Counted from the stretch's first letter, positions 9,946-20,067 are shown. The stretch: DNA of 23,599 nucleotides from CAZACQ01 sp964483725 (GCA_964483725.1 CAZACQ010000016.1:1-23599), one strand, 5' to 3'. The notes: generated by a model from the sequence alone, not told the origin. Made by a program: numbers and translations.

Positions 9946-11172
9946 TTATTTAAAGAAAGTTTCAAATCACTCCATTTCTTTATTAAAACTCAAATACAAG
10001 TAATCCTTGTTACAATCTGCTTTTTCTAATCTTTCTTTCGATGAAGATAATATATCTTCCACTTTTGTTTTTCAAACTCATTCTTTTCATAAATATTCTA
10101 ATTCATCTCAGGGAAAAATATCTTGTTTTGAAACGAATTTATAATAAGTTTTTCAATTTTCTTGTATAGATTCATTATAAGTAAATCAATAATAAGTTTT
10201 TGATTGGATAGGTCCTGGAGTATCATAAGAAATGCTATCTTCTTCTCCGTCAGGAGCATTTCTTATACTATTAAATAAAAATCATTCCCAATAATGTCTA
10301 TGTGGAATATCATAAACTAAGTTTTTAATTTTTGGATCAATTTCTTTTCATTCAAGTATACAGTCTCTTACATGAGAATAAGCTCTAGCAGTAGCAGCTG
10401 CATACCATTCAGATTTACTTCTTCATTCAATTTTTAATCAATCAACATATGGTAAAATTTCTCATAATTTTTCTATAGTACACATATCCTTGGAAGAAAA
10501 CATATGAGATCAATCTTCTCATTCTTCTATTTTCATAAATTTACCAGGTCTTTTTTCCTCTTCTACATATACATTAAATTTGTATCTACATACATGTGAA
10601 CATTCTCATTTATTCCCATCTCTACCTGAAAAATATTCTCATAACAAACATCTACCAGAATAAGTCATACACATAGCTCAATGAACAAAAACTTCCAATT
10701 CCATATCAGGCACATATTCTTTGATTTCCTTGATTTCTTCTATATTTAATTCTCTTGCTAAAACTATTCTTTTAACTCACAAATCATACCAAAATTTTAC
10801 AGCCTCTTTGTTTAAAATATTGGTTTGAGTACTAAGATGTAATGGTATCTCAGTATTGTATTTTCTAATAGTGTTGAATGTTCAAGGATCAGAAAAAATT
10901 ATAGCATCAGCTCATAAATTAGCAACTTTTTCTACCATTGATTCAAATATTTTGATATCTTGATTCCTTGGGAAAATATTCATTGTAAGATATGCTTTTT
11001 TACCAAGTGCTTGAATATCTTTTATAGTTTTTTCTACTTCGTCAAATGTTTTTACTTTGTTTTGTCTCATTCTCAAAGATGTAAAAGGTACTCATAGATA
11101 AACTGCATCTGCTCAGTTTTTGGCAGCTGCTATTGCTTTGGTATATGATCATCCGGGTGATACTACTTCCAT
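9946..11172 (-). CDS. trhP: U32-family protein, TrhP/YegQ-like tRNA U34 hydroxylation protein
   Basis: A 408-aa protein of the former peptidase U32 family. The start MEVVSPGGSYTKAIAAAKNG is typical of the N-terminal barrel. The family cysteine motif is clear near residues 160-195 (MCMTYSGRCLLGEYFSGRD, then CSHVCRY) and closely resembles E. coli YegQ. TrhP proteins work in prephenate-dependent 5-hydroxylation of uridine 34 in tRNAs with a U wobble base. Other U32 proteins act in other hydroxylations, so the exact substrate rests on the YegQ-like cysteine pattern and length. Many glycines are TGA, including those in the N-terminal barrel. It lies 72 bases downstream of the DUF1295 gene on the same strand and ends at a strong terminator hairpin. 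Confidence 0.88.
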
Positions 11173-11244
11173 TTATTTTTTTTATAAATTTAAAAATTGT
11201 ATAATAGTCATAATACTGGATTTTCATTTATAATCAATATTATT

Positions 11245-11988
11245 TTAAAAGATTTTTGGAATTAAAGCTGCTGTATTTGATTTATATTTTTCATAATTAC
11301 TGTTTCATTTATATCTATTATCAGTCATTGCAATTCCTGAAACAAAAACTAATAAAAATGTAATAATTACAAATCAAACTAATGAAAATAAACTTATTTG
11401 TATTCATATTATTCATATTCATAACCAAAAACAAATTTCTCAAAAATAATTTGGGTATCTATGAAATTTTCTTAATCAAGTTGTTAGAATTTCTCATTTA
11501 TTTTTATTTTTCAAGAATTTAAATAATTGATAATCAGCTATACTTTCATATAATATTCAAAAAACTGAAATTATTGTTCAAATAATTAAATATATATTTA
11601 TTCACAAATTATTTTCTCATAATAATATAATAAATAAAGGTGTTGCAATTAGAAACATAATAATCATTTGTAGAATATATACTTGAAAAAAACTTCTAGT
11701 ATAAAAATATTTCCATTCATTTCTTCGTTTTTTATATCTTTTATCTTCTCAAGATTTTTTTAATTTTCTATAAAAAATATATAATGATAATCTTAATCAC
11801 CAAGTTAATATCAAAGCTAATGTGATAATTTGAAAAATATATTGATTTGAGTTCAAAAATAGAATTATTGAAATTATTCAAAATCATAATCCCCAAAAAA
11901 TATCTACTATAGAATTATCTTTAATATAAATAGATATTAAAAATAATAATATATAAAGTACAAAAATAATAATTAAACTTTCTATCAT
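11245..11988 (-). CDS. DUF1295 family membrane protein
   Basis: A 247-aa polytopic membrane protein with about six hydrophobic helices. Family markers are SIVDIFWGLGFG near the N-terminus, LTWGLRLSLYIFYR, RYKK-x-RNEW, ESIADYQLFKF and the signature FHRYPNYFGEICFWLGIG near residues 170-187. The last resembles the steroid 5-alpha-reductase / isoprenylcysteine methyltransferase superfamily. Members are suspected lipid-modifying enzymes, often beside DUF2177 and cyclopropane fatty acid synthase genes; the reaction is not established. Its ATG overlaps the end of the DUF2177 gene by seven bases, so the two are translated together. One in-frame CGA (11725-11727) sits just before the RNEW motif. Confidence 0.88.
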
Positions 11989-12407
11989 AAAAATTTACTT
12001 ATATTATCAAAAAATAAAAACATAGATACAGATAAAATAGTACATAATACTATTCCCCAAAAAATATCTACTACTACAAATTTGATAGGATACTCTTTTA
12101 TAAAAGTTAAATTTGTAAGGTCATAAACTCAATAAAGTATTAGTCAAAATAATACTCCTGTATATGTAGCTTGAATAATATTATTGGAGTTAATAGTTAT
12201 AAAAAATAATATTCATAATACAATTAGACTCCAAGCAATTACTCAAGCTTTTATGTTTACTTTGATTCATCAATTTTCAACTATTACTAAATTTTTAAAT
12301 TCTTTTATTATAAAATTTTTGCTAATAATTCCTAGCCAAACATAGTCTAATATTAATATAATCAAAAATCAAATACCAAATGTTAGTATTAATTTAATTA
12401 TTTCCAT
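11982..12407 (-). CDS. DUF2177 family membrane protein
   Basis: A 141-aa protein with four hydrophobic helices. Family markers are LDYVWLGII near residue 25, GVLFGLILYGVYDLTNLTF near 85-103 and VVVDIFWGIVL near 113. The function is unknown; the family frequently neighbours DUF1295, as here. The gene ends TTA TGA TAG, where the TGA is read as Gly and lies within the next gene's start (ATGATAG), so the overlap is seven bases. A promoter with a 16-base spacer precedes it. Confidence 0.87.
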
Positions 12408-12437
12408 ATTAATTTAGTTATTAATAAAATTTTTGAA

Positions 12438-12465
12438 TTTATAAATATATTTTTTATAAAATCAA
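12438..12465 (-). promoter_or_regulatory. Promoter for the DUF2177-DUF1295 (and probably U32) operon
   Basis: On the minus strand TTGATT (12465-12460), 16-base spacer, TATAAA (12443-12438). The predicted start near 12431 leaves about 24 bases before the ATG at 12407. Confidence 0.48.
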
Positions 12466-12529
12466 ATATCTTGAATTTTTTATAAAAATTTATATAAGAA
12501 TTTCATTTTATAATTCTAAATTATGAAAA

Positions 12530-14080
12530 ATGATTCATAAAGTTAAAACTATATCTAATATATGATTAGAATGATATGAAATAACAGTAGAATCAGATAG
12601 TAATAAATCATTACCAACTATAGAAATAGTATGATTACCAGATAATTCTATAAAAGAATCAAAAGAAAGAATAAAAGCTACTTTTAGGTCTTGTTGAATA
12701 GAATTACCTGCTAGGAAAATAATTTTAAACTTATCTCCTTCAGATATAAAAAAAATATGAACAAGATTTGATTTACCAATGGCTATAGCAATATTGTTGC
12801 TTTCATTTGATTGAAAAATAACTAATGCTTGATTAATAAATGATTGATTATTTTTTTGAGAACTTTGATTAGATTGAAATGTGAAAGCAATTAATTGAAT
12901 ATTACCTTCAGTTTTATATGCTAAAAATTTGTGATACAAAAATTTTTTTGTTCCATACGAAAATTTATATGAACTTAAATATATTAAATGAATTAATATA
13001 TATCCAGTCTGAAATTTCTCAGAATTGGTAGATTATTTTTGTAATTGAAAAGAAGCTTATTTTATAGAATGATGAAATAATTTTCATGAAATAGTTAATA
13101 CCATAGATAACTTAGAAAATGATTTTTCTAATATTTCATGACATAGTTTTGCAAAAAGAGCCTTAATGGTAGCAGCTAGCTGACTTCATAATGTTCTTTT
13201 ACTTGGTGCTCCTTGAAGTTGAAAAACAATGTTGTGTAAAGCTACTCAGACAATACTTCCTCCTATGAATTTTGATGATATATTGCAAGTAAGTCAAATA
13301 TATTCAGTAATATGAAAATTAAATAAAGAAAATCCTTTGATAACAAATAGACAATTTAGGTCTGTACACCATACATCATCAAGAGTTAGTATTGTTTGAT
13401 GATGAAATTATTTACATCCTTGAGAAATAAGTCTAGCTCATAAATGAATATTATTTTTTGATGAATTAGCTGAATTCCCTAGAAATGTGCTTGAAGTACT
13501 TAGGCAACCAATTGAAGATAAAGTAATTAATATTTCTAGAGCAAGTTGAACTGTTTCTTATCCAGCTGATTTTATGTTTATGGCATCTATGAATCCTTGT
13601 AAGTGTTGATACTATAAGGATTTGGAAAAAAATTGTATATGTTCTATTAATGAGATTAAAAAATATCAAAGTAAAGTTTCTTGACCTCTTTTGGATAGAT
13701 TTGATATTATACTTGAAATTCCAAGACAAAACATTAATAAGATAATATCAAAGCGCAATGAAAAAACTTCTTATGAGATTAGAAAACAGGTTGAAAATGC
13801 TTGGAATATTCAGTCCAAAAGGTTTGTATGAATGGATATAAGTTCAAATTCTGAAATGTCTTCAAGGCATATTAATGAATTAATTCATTTAGACTCAAAT
13901 TCAAAAAATCTATTGGAAAATGCTAGTAAATCCTTAAGTTTATCACCAAGAGTTATTCATAGAATTATGAAACTTTCTAGAACAATTGCTGATCTTGATT
14001 GAAGTGAAGAAATAAAACAAGAACATTTATCTGAATCTTTGCAATATAGATCAAAAAATATGTTTGTAGATAATGATTAA
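12530..14080 (+). CDS. comM: ComM/YifB family Mg-chelatase-like AAA+ ATPase
   Basis: 516 aa, the usual family length. The N-terminal lobe (residues 1-180) has the LonC-like pattern IEIVGLPDNSIKESKERIKA, SGIELPxRKIxLNLxP and FDLPMAIAIL. Walker A (LGAPGSGKTML, about residue 225) has two of its glycines encoded by TGA. Walker B is ILFFDELAEF near 306. A four-cysteine segment, MASMNPCKCGYY to CIC (about 352-370), precedes SGPLLDRFDIILEIPR, as in typical ComM. In Vibrio cholerae ComM is a hexameric branch-migration helicase acting during natural transformation. The upstream ATG at 12523 runs into TAA after five codons, so the start is 12530. A TATAAT at 12509-12514 suggests a very short leader. 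It is probably cotranscribed with the PH-domain gene 20 bases downstream. Confidence 0.94.
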
Positions 14081-14100
14081 TTTAATAATAAAAAACATTT

Positions 14101-14667
14101 ATGAAGAAATTTCCATGACAAGCTAAGGATGAATTAGTTATGTACTTATGAAGACAATACTTACCTAGATATTTTATTCAAAATATACAAATTTTTGCTA
14201 CATTTTTAGGTTTATGACTATTAATTTTTTTTATATGAAATACATTTTGAAATTTTTTTATATGATTAATTTTATCTTTAATTACTTTTTCAGTATTAAT
14301 TTTTTCTTTTATTTTTATTTTCTGGAAAAATACTTATTTGGTAATTACTAATAAAAGAATAATAAAATTTGTTAGAAATTGATTTTTTAAAAGTCATATT
14401 AGAGAAATAACTATATTTTCTCTACAAGAATGTATAGCTAAATATTCAGGTTTTATAGATAGAATTTTTTGATCTTGAAATGTATCCTTTATCTGAAAGG
14501 ATGAAAATATAGTTATACATTTTTATTGACTTAGACATCCAGAAGAATTAACTATGTATGCAAGTAGACTGAGAGATTTTCTTATTGAAAATCCTAATTA
14601 TAATCCAAAAAAACTAGAAAAATTTATGCCTAGAAGAATTAGAAAACAAATTTCAGCTGAAAAATAA
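14101..14667 (+). CDS. PH-domain (YdbS-like) membrane protein
   Basis: A 188-aa protein. After a short cytoplasmic start (ELVMYLWRQYLPRYF) there are two hydrophobic helices at about residues 32-80. A bacterial PH-like region follows, with the characteristic NTYLVITNKRIIKFVRNGFF and a later SGNVSFI stretch. Such proteins are small membrane proteins of unclear role, often linked to envelope or lipid functions. The stop codon directly abuts the stop of the convergent DUF2103 gene, with no bases between. It follows comM by 20 bases on the same strand. Confidence 0.75.
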
Positions 14668-14955
14668 TTATAAATTTAAATCTAATATTTTATTTAGTAT
14701 GTCTTCTTTACTTTCATTATCACATATTATAAATAGTTCTTGGGCAGTAGATCATTTTTTCATAATAAATTTCATTCAACTTTTTGTATTATAAGAAAAT
14801 GTCATTTTTTTATGACTTGATCATTTTTGTTTTCTAGAAATTCTTCATGGAATTATTCTTTTAACTTGTTCTATTTTTTCTATATTTTTTAATATATTTT
14901 TAAACTCAGGTAGTATATTATGTTCAGTTTTAATTTTACCTGTATTGTATTTCAT
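14668..14955 (-). CDS. DUF2103-like small protein
   Basis: A 95-aa basic protein. The central pattern IPGRISRKQKGSS followed by SGMKFIMKKGSTAQELFII resembles DUF2103, annotated as predicted metal-binding, although no clear metal ligands stand out here. The ATG shares one base with the CPBP stop (TAATG), indicating coupled translation. It is the last gene of a four-gene operon; its function is unknown. Confidence 0.65.
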
Positions 14956-15743
14956 TAAAAGAATATTATTCAATGTAAATTTTCTAATTCTTCTAACTCT
15001 TCAGCATAAAATAATGCAAACACTGCCAATCAATTTACCAAGGCATGAAACCCAAAAACTTGTATTAATGATTTTGTTTTATAATATATATATCAGAGTA
15101 TAAGTGCTAATATCAATAAATTTAATATTACAGCCCATTCAAAGTGAATAGTTGCAAATATAACTGCTGAAATAAATATTCATATAATTGGTCTATAATT
15201 ATCTAATAATATTTTGGTAATAAATCATCTATAAATTATTTCTTCAACTAAAGGGGCTATTATAGCTACCATTATGAATATTATTAAGTATTCATACCAA
15301 AAATGTGTTGGAACTTGTCATATTACTTGAGCAACATCTTGTTCTCAAAAAAGTCATGGTATTTCAACATTTAAATAATTTATAATTAGAAGTAGTGTTC
15401 AAGATATTATTATATAAATAATATACATTCAAAATGTATAAAATAAAAAATTTCAGAATCAATACCACTTAATTTGTTCTTTATAATAATCTTTGATAAA
15501 ATTTTTAAGTTCTTTAGTTTTGAGTTTTTTCCAGTATTTAAAACTTAAAAATAATAAAAATAATACAATTATTTGCTGTAAAATAAATAATAATGAGAAT
15601 ACTATTATAAAACTAATATTTTCAAAATAGTTTCAAAAATTCTCAATAATACCTGGAAAAAATGTAAATACAGTTATTATTAATATATTTAAAAATAAAT
15701 ATAATATTAAAAATAAAATTACTGATAATAAGTCTCTTTTCAT
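14955..15743 (-). CDS. CPBP family intramembrane metalloprotease
   Basis: 262 aa with about seven hydrophobic segments. The abortive-infection/CaaX protease motifs are in order: APLVEEIIYRGF near residue 166 (catalytic Glu-Glu and Arg), FATIHFEW near 200 (metal His) and GFHALVNG near 237 (second His). The active site appears intact, so it probably cleaves a membrane or lipoprotein substrate. CPBP members act in prenylated-protein processing, bacteriocin self-immunity and membrane maintenance; which applies here is not shown. It starts 15 bases after the methyltransferase stop and overlaps DUF2103 by one base. Confidence 0.88.
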
Positions 15744-15758
15744 AAGAAGTTTATTTAA

Positions 15759-16511
15759 CTATTTAAATATGTCTTTTTTTGCTATGAAAATACTATTTCT
15801 TCAATTAGATAAATTAGTATTGTTTCATTTTTTATCTAAGTATATAGGATTTTTTGATACGAATCATGCTAATTTTATTAGTTTACTTTTTTCGTTTTCA
15901 TTAAATATATGATAATATCTATAGTAAATCTTATTTTCTCATTTCCATGGTATATAAATATCATTATATTTTAAGTAATTTAGAGTAAATATTGATTTTA
16001 ATAAAGACTTTCATACTTCTTTTTTATATTTTTTTATAAACCATTTTGAAAAGCACCAATTTATTGATATTAATTTTCATTTAAATTTCAATATTCTGTA
16101 TATATTTTTAAGTATCAGTAGTCTTTCTTTTTCAGAATCAATATGTTGAAAACTTGCTATCATTATCACAAAATCAAATTCTTCTTGTTTAAATTTTTTT
16201 AAAATTTCAATCATATCATCAGAATAAAAAATACTTTCTGGGTGATTATTTTTTGCTATTTGAATAAGATTATTAGATATATCTCATCATATATATTTTA
16301 TATTTTTGTTATGATAATTATTATTTTCATTTAGATAGCTTAAAATATTTGCATTACCACATCCCAAATCTAATATTTTTATATCTTTATTTTTGTGATT
16401 TTTAATTTCTTCTAAAATAATTTTATATTCTGGCCAAATTTTTTGTCTAGTTGTGTTTCGTTTTTCACTTTGTTCATCATAAAAATTTTTTATTAGTTTT
16501 TTTATAGTCAT
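15759..16511 (-). CDS. Trm9-like class I SAM-dependent methyltransferase
   Basis: 250 aa. SAM motif I is IKILDLGCGNANIL near residues 43-57, with GGDIS after it and FDFVIMIASFQHI as the post-II region. The C-terminal part (NDIYIPWKG, then YYRYYHIFNENE and KLAGF) matches the Trm9/ALKBH8-type tRNA methyltransferase pattern, in which a PWK and an RYYH-x-F motif follow the core. The N-terminal YDEQSEK-x-NTTRQKIWPE also matches that group, where x is usually aromatic but here is CGA (16458-16460). Trm9 methylates the carboxymethyl group on wobble uridine; bacterial relatives are poorly studied. It lies 27 bases downstream of the exonuclease gene. Confidence 0.82.
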
Positions 16512-16538
16512 AATAATATTATTTTATTAAAGTTTAAT

Positions 16539-17573
16539 TTATTCTTTTATATCAGCATCATCAAAGTCAAAAATTCACTGTCAATTTTTGTCTTTATTAT
16601 TATCTTTCTTAGTTTTTTTACTGTTTCATAATTTTACTATATCTTTTATATTATAATTGAATTCTTTTTCTCATATATGTATCTTATTATGTTTGAGGAA
16701 ATACAATAATACTCCCAAAGTCATTTTTACATCGTTTCTACAATATGATTTAACTTTTTTATATGCTTCTTGATTTCAGTCTTGCATATATTCTTTAAGA
16801 TATTGTTCTCATTCCAATCATGATTCTAATGTCTTTCAAATTCATAGTAAACTACTTGATACCTTATCTAATCAGATTCTCTTTCAGGTTAGATTTCGTA
16901 TAAATAAAAACAGGTCTATACTTTTTTTATTTAGTATATCTATTTTTTCATCATCATAATCTGTATTGTAAATACTTACTGGATTATCAAAATAAATATT
17001 ATTATATCAAATTATCCATCAGTCAAAATCTAGCATGAAATCTACAAATCTTTTAACAGCATTTTCATCTACTAGCCTATATTTTATTGATTTAAGTTGA
17101 TTTTCATTTGAAATAACTGCATAAGCAATCATAAACTTCATACTTCTTAAATTATTAATATTACCAACAGTTTCTATATCATATACTAAATATGGTTTTC
17201 ATTCTATTTTTTCATACTCTCAACTTTTGAATTCATCAAATAATGTAGTTGAAATTGTTTTATTTTCTTTTATTTGTTTATTAAGTTTTTTTTCATTTTT
17301 TAACTGATTATGTAACAAGTTAATCTCTTCTTGAGACATGTTTATTTGAATTTTTTCTTTTTCATCAGATAATGTATAATAATCCTCATTTAGTTCAATT
17401 TTGAAAATAGGAGAATTTGCTTCAAAAAAATATACACAATTTCAATATTTACAACTATCTTTTAAAAATTCTTTTAAATATGTATATCTTTTATTTGTAT
17501 ATAATTTTTTCAAATTTCTAACAAATCAAGTTTTAACTTCAAAAAGTTGTTTGTATGTAAATTTTTTATACAT
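16539..17573 (-). CDS. DEDDy-type 3'-5' exonuclease (RNase H-like fold)
   Basis: 344 aa. The N-terminal 120 residues are Lys-rich, unrecognised and include a helical stretch. The nuclease domain starts at KPYLVYDIETVG (about residue 126; Exo I Asp and Glu), continues with GWIIGYNNIYFDNP (about 185; Exo II Asp) and ends with KSYCRNDVKMTLGVLLYF (about 270; Exo III with Tyr-x-x-x-Asp, the DEDDy form). The four acidic residues needed for two-metal catalysis are visible. The closest types are the RNase_H_2/YprB-like or DNA polymerase B exonuclease-like proteins; the substrate (DNA or RNA) is not determinable. A tail ending in FDFDDADIKE follows a low-complexity Lys/Asn stretch. First gene of the operon with the methyltransferase, CPBP protease and DUF2103. 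Confidence 0.8.
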
Positions 17574-17604
17574 ATATTAAAATTATTTTTTAAATTTGAT
17601 ATAA

Positions 17605-17632
17605 TTTATATTAATATAATTATTTTTTTCAA
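17605..17632 (-). promoter_or_regulatory. Promoter for the exonuclease operon
   Basis: On the minus strand TTGAAA (17632-17627), 16-base spacer, TATAAA (17610-17605). The predicted start near 17598 leaves about 25 bases to the ATG at 17573. It lies immediately downstream of the terminator of the neighbouring gene. Confidence 0.5.
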
Positions 17633-17635
17633 TAA

Positions 17636-17667
17636 AAAAATGCTGATAAATTAATATCAGCATTTTT
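17636..17667 (-). terminator. Rho-independent terminator of the gapped surface-protein gene
   Basis: A 13-bp stem built on AAAAATGCTGATA with its exact complement, and a 6-base loop. A/T runs on both sides form part of the stem. It begins 9 bases beyond the stop at 17676 of the minus-strand gene and insulates it from the exonuclease operon. Confidence 0.8.
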
Positions 17668-17675
17668 GTCTATTT

Positions 17676-19968
17676 TTATTCAAGTTGACTAATTGTTTGA
17701 GGATCATATTCTTCAAGTACTCAGAACAAATTTGTTTGCATTTGATTTAAAGTGTTTCTGTTCATAGTTATTATATCAATTGAAAAGTTTTCAATTAAAT
17801 ATTCATTTGATCACTCTAGTATCTTAAAATCATATACTCTATTATTATTATTTAGATCTATTGTAAATCTTACATTACTAAAATCAATTTCTCATTCTAC
17901 AATATAAACTCAATCTCATTCAGTTCATACTACTTCAATTTGAGTTCAAAAGAATCTAGAAGTTCTTGTATTTATATAGTTTATATCTCAAATACTTATA
18001 TTAATTTCATCATCAATTTCATCATCAATTTCATCNNNNNNNNNNNNNNNNNNNNNNNNNNNNNNNNNNNNNNNNNNNNNNNNNNNNNNNNNNNNNNNNN
18101 NNNNNNNNNNNNNNNNNNNNNNNNNNNNNNNNNNNAATTTCATCATCAATTTCATCATCAATTTCATCTTCTGTAAATAATGATTCTACAAAGTATACTA
18201 TATTATCTCAATATATTGTGTTTTCATATAAAATATTATTAACACTATATTGTATATTATTATCATCTGCTTTAAAAGAGTCTAGAATTTCTCATTTAAT
18301 TCAAAAATAATATTCTTCTCAATTTTTATATAATTCAAATCATCATTCTTTACATTCAGTATCATATTCTATATTTTCAGTTATTTTTTCACAAAATTCT
18401 ATGTCATCTTCTTCAATTTCTTCATTTAGTATTCAACTTGTTCTTAGATAAGATATCATATTGTTTATTGAAACATTATTTTCATTAATAAGATTATCTA
18501 GAGTATCTTGAACATTTTCATATCATTCAATTTCAATTTTTTTAATATAAAATGAACTTCATTGATTATTTAGTTTCATTTTAACATCATATCTATTCAC
18601 TTGTTCTCAGTCAATTATTCTAAATATTCATTCAGTTTCTACAGTCCTCTCAGAATTATTTATTTGATTACTAGATTCACTATAATTTCTTATTCTAGAT
18701 AAATGATTTTCATATATTGAATTAAATGTTTCTACTCTTTGAGAACTTCAATGTGCTTCATCTTTATTAAAGATAGCTAAAATACTCTCACTTGCTATGT
18801 TTTCAATTCATTCATATCATTGAATTCTATTTCAACTATTTATTTCACTTAGTGTATTAGATATTCTTTCTATTGTTTGCTCTCTTTCGTGTCTTTGATT
18901 GCTAGATCTAATTTGTGCTATAAAATTTGATAAAAATCTGTTGTTGTAATAATAAATAATATCAGCATATTTTTGATCAATATGGTTTCTATCAAATAAT
19001 TGTTCTATAAAAGAAAGATATGAAGAAATCAAACTTACATTATCCCTATTTTGATAAATTTGTTTTTGAAATTCAAATAATTTATTTAGATTTATTTTTC
19101 TATTTTGGTATGATCTACTTGATAATCTTCATTCTGTTTCTTCTAAATAGTTGATAAATTGAACATAATTATTAACTTTTTGTCTTATTTGACTATCACA
19201 TCATCTTGATATATTAATAATATATTCATCATTTATTTTAAACTTTTCTTGATGTTTAATTATTCAATTACATACTCTTTCTTTATTGTTATCATCAAGT
19301 TGTGAAGTAATTTTATTAAATCAATTAATATCGTTTCATATATTATACCTATAAAAATTATCTATAAAATTATCTATATTTTGCTTACAAATATATGAAC
19401 CTAATTTAACTCAATCATTACATCAAAGTCAGAAATGTTCAATAATGTCATCGTTTTCTAGATCCTTTTTTGAATAATTATTGTCATCATTTTTAAAATC
19501 ATTTTCATTTAGTATATTTTCTCTAATTATTGTTTCTATTTCTCTACTTCAGTATTCTCATGTACTTATTCTATTATATACATTTTCCAAGTTATTATCA
19601 ATTTTTAGATTTGAAGGAACTGTAAATCAATCAATAGATAATATACTTCTATTTGATTTTATATTGTCTCATGTTGAATATAGTTCTCATCATAGGAATT
19701 TAATATTAAATCAACTATATACAAATTCTTCATTATAATATATATTCCTTGCTTTATATCATTTTTCAGTATCAATTTTACCAATCTTTTCATCATCATA
19801 ATTCTCTATATAAGAAAAATTCTTATCGAAATCTGCTCAAAAAACTATTAAACTTGTACTTACTATAAAGGCAATAATATACAATCATGGTTTCACCATA
19901 TTTTTATATATTTGATTGTATATATTAATAATTTTTTTAACTTCTTGATTTATGTTTTGGTTTTCCAT
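17676..19968 (-). CDS. Membrane-anchored extracytoplasmic protein of unknown function, with assembly gap
   Basis: At least 730 residues plus a gap. The N-terminus has a short cytoplasmic part and one membrane helix (residues about 28-46, GLYIIAFIVSTSLIVFGA), so the rest is probably outside the membrane. The body is rich in Asn, Ile, Glu and Tyr, with a helical middle (residues about 250-440) and six to eight cysteines in loose pairs, such as GCNDGVKLGSYIC, that could form disulfides. Near residue 600 an acidic DDEI repeat is interrupted by 100 N. Reading frames on the two sides differ by one base across the N-run, but the run is a placeholder, and both sides are open to TAA at 17676. I do not recognise a family. 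A consensus promoter precedes it and a terminator follows it. Confidence 0.78.
18003..18168 (-). repeat. 12-bp tandem repeat encoding (DDEI)n, containing the gap
   Basis: The unit GATGATGAAATT (coding strand) occurs about 2.75 times on each side of the 100-N run at 18036-18135. The true copy number is unknown because the assembly broke within the array. The array is in phase with the coding frame and adds four acidic-rich residues per unit. Confidence 0.9.
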
Positions 19969-20009
19969 TTTTGTTTTTTATTTTAGTAAATATTTTTTAC
20001 TTTTGTAAA

Positions 20010-20037
20010 ATTATACATATAAAAATAAAATTGTCAA
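20010..20037 (-). promoter_or_regulatory. Consensus promoter for the anchored surface-protein gene
   Basis: On the minus strand perfect TTGACA (20037-20032), 16-base spacer, perfect TATAAT (20015-20010). This is the best sigma70-type match in the window, with a leader of about 35 bases. Confidence 0.7.
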
Positions 20038-20067
20038 AAAATATTATTACTTTTTTAAAAATATAGA

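Noticed and set aside
12535..12939. 134-codon minus-strand frame
   Set aside because: It is antisense to the start of comM, whose family motifs are clear on the plus strand.
18036..18135. Frameshift in the anchored surface-protein gene
   Set aside because: The one-base phase difference comes solely from the 100-N placeholder, whose length is arbitrary.
18003..18168. CRISPR-like array at the repeat
   Set aside because: Units are 12 bases, directly contiguous with no spacers, and in phase with a coding frame.
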